Shown: piece after piece, positions 57,300 through 64,000 of the stretch
Position numbering within the stretch: the stretch's first letter is position 1
How the letters are laid out: each line of letters opens with the position of its first letter
Assembly: GCA_035079385.1 (NCBI GenBank)
Contig: JAVHKY010000013.1
Coordinates: 5,146,001 to 5,210,000 of the forward strand
DNA length: 64,000 nt
Direction of reading: 5' to 3'
From: Aspidiotus rigidus
Taxonomy: Eukaryota; Arthropoda; Insecta; Hemiptera; Diaspididae
Notes under the pieces: generated by a model
Told to the model about the DNA's origin: nothing
Database searches by the model: none
What the model saw: only the letters and a program-made list of their open reading frames with translations
Program-made: the position numbers and the translations under genes

Positions 57300-57905
57300 T
57301 CACAAGTCGATGGTAGGAAACTTATAAAACTTCTCAATGAGGTCATTATCCGGAAAGAAACGATTCAAAACAATAACCTCATTATCATTCACATGACGAA
57401 CTATCTCAACATGCTCGAGGGCCAACCGTCTACGAAAGGAACTTTCAGAATGGAGTAAATACGGCTTGGTCCAACTCAAAATTGTGGCCGGATTCCAAAA
57501 GGTATTCGGCAAAAGCCGATTTCTTTTGGAGGAGGAGGGCAGAAGCGACTTCATCAAGGTGTTCCTGAACCCTGATACAAAGTTGCCGGCCTGTCTCCCC
57601 TATGTAGACAGCCGGGCAACCAAAATATTTAAGCTTGTAGACACCACTTCTCTCAGATATAGGGATGGAATCTTTAGATTTACAGAAAATACTACAAACC
57701 GTATTAGGATTATAAAAAGCAGGACGAAGATCAAAAGGCTTAAGGAGGCGGGTAAGTTCGGAAGACAATTTCCCCGAAAACGGAATACGAACCCATTTTT
57801 CTTTCCTCCTCGAACCAGACAAACACCGGGGGAGAGAAGTGGTAAGATCTAAAGCTTTTGAAAAAGTTTTTTCCAAATCATCCTATCAATATCAAGCTCG
57901 AAACC
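57300..57905 (-). pseudogene. PLE linker and GIY-YIG endonuclease, frameshifted
   Basis: From 57905 down the minus strand: FSNGFELDIDRMIWKKLFQK in one frame; after a frameshift near 57870, LEKTFSKALDLTTSLPRCLS, VRIPFSGKLSSELTRLLKPF and the CKSKDSIPISERSGVYKLKY linker; then AVYIGETGRQLCIRVQEHLD and AFAEYLLESGHNFEL. A second shift near 57450 leads to RRLALEHVEIVRHVNDNEVI, VLNRFFPDNDLIEKFYKF and the end. YIGETGR, the arginine and the HVEIV block of the PLE nuclease are all present. Function is lost through the frameshifts and the interruption by copy H. Confidence 0.85.
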
Positions 57906-58008
57906 ATTAGAAAAATTACGGCTTCCTTAACGAAGTTAAACGAGGAACGCAGGGAACCTGTTTTATGATTCGAATGAGATTTGGTATTGAAAATTCAAGG
58001 AAGCCTAG

Positions 58009-59350
58009 ATCATATATAGCTCGACAGTCGAAATTTTTCCAAGTCCCCCTTCTATCATATATAGCTCGAGAGTCGAAATTTTTCCAAGTCCCTCTCCTAT
58101 CATATATGGCTCGAGAGTCGAAATTTTTCTAAGTCCCCCTTCTATCATATATAGCTCGAGAGTCGAAATTTTTCTAAGTCCCCCTTCTATCATATATGGC
58201 TCGAGAGTCGAAATTTTTCTAAGTCCCTCTTCTATCATATATAGCTCGAGAGTCGAAATTTTTCTAAGTCCCCCTTCTATCATATATGGCTCGAGAGTCG
58301 AAATTTTTCTAAGTCCCCCTTCTATCATATATGGCTCGAGAGTCGAAATTTTTCTAAGTTCCCCTCCTATCATATATAGCTCGAGAGTCGAAATTTTTCT
58401 AAGTCCCTCTCCTATCATATATGGCTCGAGAGTCGAAATTTTTCCAAGTCCCCCTTCTATCATATATGGCTCGAGAGTCGAAATTTTTCTAAGTCCCTCT
58501 TCTATCATATATAGCTCGAGAGTCGAAATTTTTCCAAGTCCCCCTTCTATCATATATGGCTCGAGAGTCGAAATTTTTCCAAGTCCCCCTCCTATCATAT
58601 ATAGCTCGAGAGTCGAAATTTTTCTAAGTTCCCCTCCTATCATCTATAGCTCGAGAGTCGAAATTTTTTCCAAGTCCCCCTCCTATCATATATAGCTCGA
58701 GAGTCGAAATTTTTCCAAGTCCCTCTCCTATCATATATGGCTCGAGAGTCGAAATTTTTCTAAGTTCCCCTCCTATCATATATAGCTCGAGAGTCGAAAT
58801 TTTTCTAAGTTCCCCTCCTATCATCTATAGCTCGAGAGTCGAAATTTTTTCCAAGTCCCCCTCCTATCATATATAGCTCGAGAGTCGAAATTTTTCCAAG
58901 TCCCTCTCCTATCATATATGGCTCGAGAGTCGAAATTTTTCTAAGTTCCCCTCCTATCATCTATAGCTCGAGAGTCAAAATTTTTCTAAGTCCCTCTCCT
59001 ATCATATATGGCTCGAGGATCGAAATTTTTCTAAGTCCCCCTTCTATCATCTATAGCTCGAGAGTCGAAATTTTTCTAAGTCCCTCTCCTATCATATATG
59101 GCTCGAGGATCGAAATTTTTCTAAGTCCCCCTTCTATCATCTATAGCTCGAGAGTCGAAATTTTTCTAAGTCCCCCTCCTATCACATATGGCTCGAGAGT
59201 CGAAATTTTTTCTAAGTCCCCCTCCTATCATATATAGTTCGAGAGTCGAAATTTTTTCCAAGTCCCCCTCCTATCATATATAGTTCGAGAGTCGAAATTT
59301 TTCCAAGTCCCTCTCCTATTATATATGGCTCGAGGGTCGCAATTTTTCTA
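58009..59350. repeat. 45-bp minisatellite array, about 30 units
   Basis: Consensus in two parts: TATAGCTCGAGAGTCGAAAT then TTTTCTAAGTCCCCCTCCTA followed by TCATA. Most units are 45 bases, some 46 because of a longer T-run. Variants alternate at a few positions (CTAAG/CCAAG, TATAG/TATGG, CCCTCCT/CCTTCT). Each unit carries a CTCGAG palindrome. Units of the same type appear singly or in short runs at about 15.4, 26.0, 32.8-33.3, 34.8 and 47.5 kb, always inside members of this family. Confidence 0.95.
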
Positions 59351-59354
59351 AGTT

Positions 59355-59412
59355 TTTCACTGGACGGCGCACGGCGGACGGCGCACGGTGCACGGCGGAC
59401 GGCGGACGGCAG
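59355..59412. repeat. GC-rich CGGACGG-type short repeats at element tail
   Basis: Repeated CGGACGGC and GCACGGCG words, sharply GC-rich in an AT-rich window. Equivalent tracts precede the tail hairpins of copies B (about 21930-21955) and C (about 26130-26145). Confidence 0.85.
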
Positions 59413-59448
59413 ATTTCTCAAATAGCCCCCCATAAAACAGGTTCCCTG

Positions 59449-59930
59449 TTAACAAGCAAGATGCTTGATGATAGAAACCTCCTCAAAGAACGCCTGAGGA
59501 GAAAGAGGGATAGAAAGGAGACCGTGGACGAAGCTGTTGAAGGTGGCCAATTTATGGGAGGTGGGGCAATACGAGGAGGCGTGAACACAGACGTCCGTAC
59601 AAGTGTTTTTCCGGAAGATACCAAAACTGTGGACACCACCAACAATAGAAATAGTGAGGTCAAGAAAGTTGATGGAAGACCCTCCCACCTCCAAGGTGAA
59701 CTTGATGGTGGGGTACCTGCCATTGAGAAAGGCAAGGAAAGCATGAAGCTCCGAAACGGAGCCTTTCCAGAGGCAAAGGACGTCATCAACATAAAGATGC
59801 CAATAAACCACATGAGGAAGGAGGTAGAAGCTAGACTGGAACACCTCACTCTCAAACTTTTTAAAGAAGACTTCCGAGACCAGGGAGCCAAGGGGAGAGC
59901 CTATCGGAACACCGATGTTCTTAGGGAACT
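59449..59930 (-). pseudogene. PLE reverse transcriptase fragment (motif B to thumb)
   Basis: Minus strand reads GVPIGSPLGSLVSEVFFKKF, then YLLPHVVYWHLYVDDVLCLW, FLAFLNGRYPTIKFTLEVGG and SSINFLDLTISIVGGVHSFG, followed by the thumb region FRKNTCTDVCVHASSYCPTS, HKLATFNSFVHGLLSIPLSP and EEVSIIKHLAC. The catalytic YVDD and the GSPLG motif are intact. Known role: reverse transcription of the PLE RNA. It begins abruptly at motif B, so the palm's first half is missing. A minisatellite element interrupts the frame at its 3' end. Confidence 0.85.
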
Positions 59931-60004
59931 AAATTTTTGTATATTATATTTAATTAAACATGTCCCGCAACATCGTTCCTCGTATTAATCAAATATGTTT
60001 AGCT

Positions 60005-60548
60005 GATTGGAAACTTGGAGATCCTGGAGGGTACTGCTCTAGCCATCGTATTCATTCGTTGAGTCATCTCTCATCTTGATTGATCCTGCTGCCAGATATT
60101 CTACCGTTCCTCTTTAAATTATTGACCTCTTTCCAACGTCAGGTCATTACCTACAAATACTTCCATACTCTAATTTTCGCTTCCTTGCACGTTCGTTCGA
60201 AAAATCGAATCTTCAATAAAGTAGAAACTTGCAGCTCACTATTTTCGTTTGTCGAGAGGGAGAGAGAGTCTCTGTTTCATCAACTACGGTGTTAGGAAAA
60301 TGATTGATGGGGTGTATTTTCGATTGAAATCGATTTTGTGCCACGTCTCTGTAAATCTGTCATTCTTATTTCTGCATTTTCCTATTTTGTAAAAAATATG
60401 AAGAACTAAAAAAGGCTGAAGAAATTTGGCTTATTTTAATTTTCGGCTTTGAAAGGTTCAGTATAAAGTCGGCTTTCAGCTTTGCTCTTATCGCTAAAAA
60501 TTCGGCTGAATTCTGCTTTCGGCTTTCAGATTGTAGCTACTCTGCCTC
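60005..60548. other. Non-coding, possible decayed transposon
   Basis: A plus-strand run from 59959 (MSRNIVPRINQICLADWKLG and onward to a stop at about 60079) is coding-like but unassigned, and a similar MSRNVASRIL start occurs at 61011. Nothing else is recognised. Confidence 0.3.
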
Positions 60549-60677
60549 GAGCATATTGAAATTGTTCGTCAATCCATTTATGTGAATGTTACACTTTTGA
60601 ATCGTTTCTTCTCTGAGAACGATCTCATCGAAAAATTCTGTACTCTTTTTTCTCCCAACGACTCTGAATCATCATAA
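60549..60677 (+). pseudogene. Penelope-like element remnant: C-terminal end
   Basis: Plus strand reads EHIEIVRQSIYVNVTLLNRF, then FSENDLIEKFCTLF and a tail ending ESS with a TAA. It matches the last 40 residues of the PLE nuclease at 57300-57560 (HVEIVRHVNDNEVIVLNRFF, DNDLIEKFY). Upstream coding sequence is not recognisable. It is on the opposite strand to the neighbouring PLE and so is a separate insertion. Confidence 0.75.
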
Positions 60678-62660
60678 TTTTACTGTCACCGCTGCTGGTC
60701 TTTTCTTTTCTTCTCTTCGTTCCTTTTCTCTTTTTCGATTTAGCGCAGTTCTATTTTAATGTTCGTCAGTAGATGACTGTTTAGTCGAAAATATATTCAC
60801 GATTTATAAGTTCCACGATTTTTCTCAATCTTTTATATTTTACGACTGTCGTTCGTTTGATTTTTGTATTTTTCGAATTTGTAGGAATTTTACGATTTTC
60901 TATATTCAAATACGATATCGCCGTTTCTCAGATTTTGTACGAATTCCAAATCTATGCGGTAGTAGAAAAGATTACTTGATTGACTTTGATCTTTCTTTCT
61001 TCATTTGATATGAGCCGCAATGTTGCTTCCCGTATCCTGTAAATTGCACAACCTAATGTCGAGTATCGCTTCACTGAGAAAATTTCTATCTATGATGTCT
61101 ACGGAAGTGGAGGGACTCAGAATTTCAAACTCTGAGGACCACGAAGAAAAGAAACTTGGAAAATTATCGAGCTCAAATTTTGAACGAAGTTATGAAATGA
61201 AGAAAGTACCACATCATGCCCCCCCCCCCTCAAAGCTGTTCAGGTGAAGGGGACCGAAACAAAAAAAAAGGAAAAAGGATCATTGAAGCATTCATTCGCC
61301 CTTTTAACTTAGATAAATATAAACTTCCTCGTCTGATGAACAGTGCACTTACTTGAACGACGCGACAATATTAAATTGAGCTCTCCAGTTTTAACGAATG
61401 AGGTTAATGATACTATTTTTCGTCGAACTCTCCGTAATCACTGCTTAGTAAAAATAAGGGTTTTCGTTCCAAGAAAGATTTCCACTCAAAAAAGCGCTCG
61501 ATACTTTTGACTTTGTGGTGCAAGATTATACCGAGACGGAAAAATTTATCTCGCTTCTTATATGCATTTGCCTTAAAAACTAATTAAAACAACGCGAAAT
61601 AGAGAAATTGTGCAAAGGCAAACACGTTGACCTAAATTAAATCGACGTGCTACCAGTGCACATTATTTTTAGATTAATTTTATTTCAATTCTATTTTATC
61701 ATTATTTTTTCAAATAGACTATTTTTTCAGAACACGTTTCCAGAACTGTCTAGTATTACAAATTATTTAGATCAGTATGATTAGGTCGGGTCTCATATCA
61801 TAAGCTGAATACAGTTTCCCAAGAGGGCATCCATCGAAAATAAACATCATCGGTTTGTTAAAAATATGTTTTTGGGACAGCTACACTAGTGATTTCGAAA
61901 TAATATTTCAGATGGAATCATCTCTCGACGATTAAATCCACATTGTAGTGGTTTTTTTTTTCAAGAACTACCTAGGACTTTTTCTCTCGCTCTCTTGGTC
62001 CTTCATATTTTCCATCTATGAGAAGGAAAATCAATAAATGCGAATAAAATAGTAGCGAAAACTAAACGTGTGTGTAAATACATGGAATGGTTGTCAAAAA
62101 TGAAATTCTCACTCAACTATTTTACAATAAGAGTAAGTCAGTCGCATTAACACGTCAAGACGGTGTTTCATTATTTAGAGTGCCTACGTTTTACGTGTGG
62201 AAATCATGCATAAGTCATGACCTTTGTGCTAAATTTCAAAATCATTTAAAAAAGTTTCCGTCATCACGTTTTCGTAAACCTCATATACAGTATTTTATAC
62301 TTCGCTAGTCATTAAATGAGCGGAATGAAGAAGATAAGAAATTTTCCTCTTCGTTTGGAAAAAAAGGTTACGAATAGCATCAGCGTGACTTTCTAAAACT
62401 CCATACCGAAAGTTAAATGTTTTATCTGGTGCTATAAATCTTTATATTCTTTTGAACGCGATCTTCGAGGAAGAGTGAGATTTCCTTAACGTAATATCTC
62501 GCGAACCGTGAGGAAAATTGGCTTGATTCTAAAACACTATCGATGCACTTTCATCAAATTCTCAAAAATTAAAAATGCATTTGTATTGCTTCCGGTAGCA
62601 TAGTAAAATGGGTGGACGGACAGAGACGAGTATTCTTGATTTTTTAAGAATATGACGAAC
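60678..62660. other. Non-coding, no recognised feature
   Basis: A poly-C run lies at about 61221-61229. Short frames at 61020-61247 and 62087-62308 have no domains. Nothing else is seen. Confidence 0.45.
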
Positions 62661-63330
62661 AGAGGACCATCATCTTAGCATCTACTCGCCTCCAATCCAA
62701 CGTTTACAGAAAATCCCTTGAAACCCATATGTACAACCTTCCCCCTTAGCATCTTCCTCGGCCCAAAATGCGTCTAGATCTCACAGACACGACAGAAAAT
62801 TACTTCAAGAATACCCTCAGTACGCATTCTGCCTCTCTGACGGGTCTAAAACACCTAATAAAGCAGCTTACACATAATCAATTGACGGGGAAATATTTCT
62901 AAAAAATACCTCTCCCACTCCCCTGAACATTACGCCGTTGATCAAGCCGCCGAACAAGCTACGTCCCTGAACCAAAAAACTCATAATTACCCTGTACCAT
63001 CCCTAGACTATAAAAATCATTACCGTTCACTCATCACCCAATCATGGAACTCACTTTGGCAAAATCAATCTAATAACAAACTCATTCGTATAAAAAAATC
63101 CCAGCCCTTGGTCATCCACCGTCAGAGACACAAGACGGGAAAAAGTGATTCTTTCCCTTCTTAGAATCGGCCTCACAAAATTACTCCAATCCTCACATTC
63201 TAAGCCCTCCATCTTGTCCCTACTGCAAACCAAACAATTCAACAGGCTCCTACTCTTGACTCCCATCTCTCCGTTCTTCCACAAATACACCCTCCTCCCT
63301 CACGCAAGCGCTTGAAAACAACCACAAAAT
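62660..63330 (+). pseudogene. Non-LTR retrotransposon remnant: RNase H and C-terminus
   Basis: Plus strand in several frames: YAFCLSDGSKTPNKAAYT (RNase H start) near 62820-62870; LDYKNHYRSLITQSWNSLWQ with NQSNNKLIRIKKS (62995-63100), the W-block after RNase H; VILSLLRIGLTKLLQSS (the RLRIGHTRLTH-type block); and PPSCPYCKPNNSTGSYS (the start of the zinc knuckle) at 63205-63260. Order and content match the elements at 20311 and 25499, on the opposite strand. Stops and frameshifts make it inactive. Confidence 0.7.
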
Positions 63331-64000
63331 TGTTTGTGGTACCCTACAATACTCACCACTAATCAACTGAGATCTTCATACACTAGGAGCAAAATCTATC
63401 AAGAGTTAGCACCTACAGATATATATACAAGATGGCGAAGCTTCAAAACCATTGCTATTGATTATTGTCTCGAAAAATGCCGACAAATAGCTCCCTCAAA
63501 AATACTGTCCAGAGAATTTCCAAAAAACTGGCCACTAAAAACAAGTGCCCTCGTGGTGGTTAGGTTTTGGCGGCTACCTCGCACGCGAGAGGTTCCACAT
63601 TCAAATTTTTACATTTTTTGTTGTTTCATAATCCTCCCCTCTCTTCAATTAGAACCATACTCGAAAATGTGTCTCTGTACAAGTTCATTAGAATTGACGA
63701 TATTCTTGTAATGCTGCAATTTTTCATGTATTTTAAAACAGCAAAATGAAACAAAAAACAACGATGCGGTGTTATACTGAGCAACGTCTACTCGAACCAA
63801 TCCAGCAATAAGCCATAACACCTTTATTTTCGTCGCTCGATTACTTCTGAACTGAATATTTTTTATTTTACCTCACGAACACTATTTACTATTGAAATAT
63901 TACCCAGCTATCGTTCTTGGATTAACCACAACGATCCTAAGGGTTGAAAACCAGCATTCCAATCTCATAATTATCTTAATCAACAGGTGGGTTTTCGCCA
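63331..64000. other. Non-coding, no recognised feature
   Basis: A 125-codon plus-strand frame (63334-63711) lies just past the non-LTR remnant and could include eroded element tail. No domain was recognised, so it is not called as a gene. Confidence 0.35.

Larger units (their letters stand above)
57918..59451 (+). mobile_element. Hairpin-ended minisatellite element, copy H (complete, 1.53 kb)
   Basis: The most complete copy: head ACGGCTTCCTTAACGAAGTT with ACGCAGGGAACCTGTTTTAT, about 30 minisatellite units (58009-59350), a GC-rich CGGACGGCGCACGGCGG tract (59363-59412), CCCCCCATAA and the hairpin AACAGGTTCCCTGTT (59436-59450) plus A. It interrupts the minus-strand PLE between the reverse transcriptase (ending in a KHLAC codon run) and the NFSNGF codons. 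The PLE codons on both sides abut with no duplicated target base (one A is ambiguous). It codes for nothing known. A long periodic minus-strand frame across the array is an artefact of the 45-base unit. Confidence 0.85.
57115..59992 (-). mobile_element. Penelope-like element, 5' truncated, split by minisatellite copy H
   Basis: Minus-strand PLE: reverse transcriptase (59449-59930), then the inserted element (57918-59451), then linker and GIY-YIG domain (57300-57905). A 23-bp sequence near the 3' end (57114-57136) recurs inverted at the other edge (59930-59952). ATATGTTTAGCT flanks the unit on both sides (57103-57114 and 59993-60004), 12 bases as in the other two PLE insertions of this window. 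Reverse transcription motifs upstream of motif B are absent, so the element is truncated at its 5' end. Confidence 0.8.

Noticed and set aside
57466..57852. 128-codon plus-strand frame
   Set aside because: It is antisense to the PLE linker and GIY-YIG domain.
58005..58824. A 212-codon minus-strand frame and its neighbour made of repeated 15-residue units
   Set aside because: It is the translation of the 45-bp minisatellite. The period is a multiple of three and the unit lacks a stop, so an open frame is guaranteed. No start context or flanking coding sequence supports a protein.
58009..59350. CRISPR-like array
   Set aside because: The units are contiguous tandem repeats without unique spacers, in a eukaryotic genome, inside a mobile element.
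59461..59988. 175-codon plus-strand frame
   Set aside because: It lies antisense to the PLE reverse transcriptase, whose YVDD and GSPLG motifs are on the minus strand.

Overview
This is a gene-poor, AT-rich stretch of animal nuclear DNA, almost certainly arthropod and most likely insect. Open frames are short, splice-like signals are frequent, there are no operons or ribosome binding sites, and recognisable transposon debris (non-LTR retrotransposons with an RNase H domain, Penelope-like elements with GIY-YIG domains, Ty3/gypsy, several MITEs) covers much of the right two thirds. Frequent TAGGTA-type runs make a sap-sucking hemipteran such as a scale insect or mealybug my guess for the host, but only weakly.

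Layout. 0.7-2.4 kb (minus): the one clear host gene, an intact intronless 545-codon BACK-Kelch protein related to KLHL/BTB-Kelch substrate adaptors, with a degenerate BTB end. 2.4-19 kb: mostly non-coding, with two small inverted-repeat elements and three possible short exons. 19-27 kb: transposon nest. A Penelope-like (PLE) remnant is followed by a degenerate non-LTR retrotransposon (minus) broken by a hairpin-ended minisatellite element and a CACTA-like fold-back MITE; a second non-LTR remnant is broken by two more minisatellite elements lying head to tail. 27.9-30.5 kb: three coding islands that do not look like transposons and carry plausible splice acceptors. 30.8-32.1 kb: decayed Ty3/gypsy integrase (minus). 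32.7-35.2 kb: a TA microsatellite and two diverged minisatellite elements. 37-45 kb: two copies of a roughly 1 kb repeat, each next to PLE-like or unassigned coding sequence, with a TCGA-rich tract between. 47-49.2 kb: two PLE-derived insertions with perfect inverted repeats and 12-bp direct repeats. 53.5-55 kb: non-LTR remnant (minus). 57.1-60 kb: a PLE with reverse transcriptase and GIY-YIG parts, split by a 1.5 kb minisatellite element. 60.5-63.3 kb: plus-strand PLE and non-LTR remnants.

The most interesting item is a family of non-autonomous mobile elements found at about 15.1, 21.5, 25.8, 26.2, 32.8, 34.2, 47.5 and 57.9 kb. They share a head box, an internal minisatellite of about 45 bp (CTCGAGAGTCGAAATTTTT-type unit), TGACGTCA-rich tracts, a GC-rich CGGACGGC-type stretch and a 15-bp terminal hairpin of 6-3-6 geometry. 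One copy interrupts a PLE reverse transcriptase frame so cleanly that no target duplication can be seen. That, the terminal hairpins and the head-to-tail pair suggest a rolling-circle (Helitron/Helentron-like) mechanism. No transposase for it is present here.

No prokaryotic system, CRISPR array, rRNA or tRNA was recognised. Most other open frames are short, begin at TTG or are mirrored on the other strand, and are not annotated.
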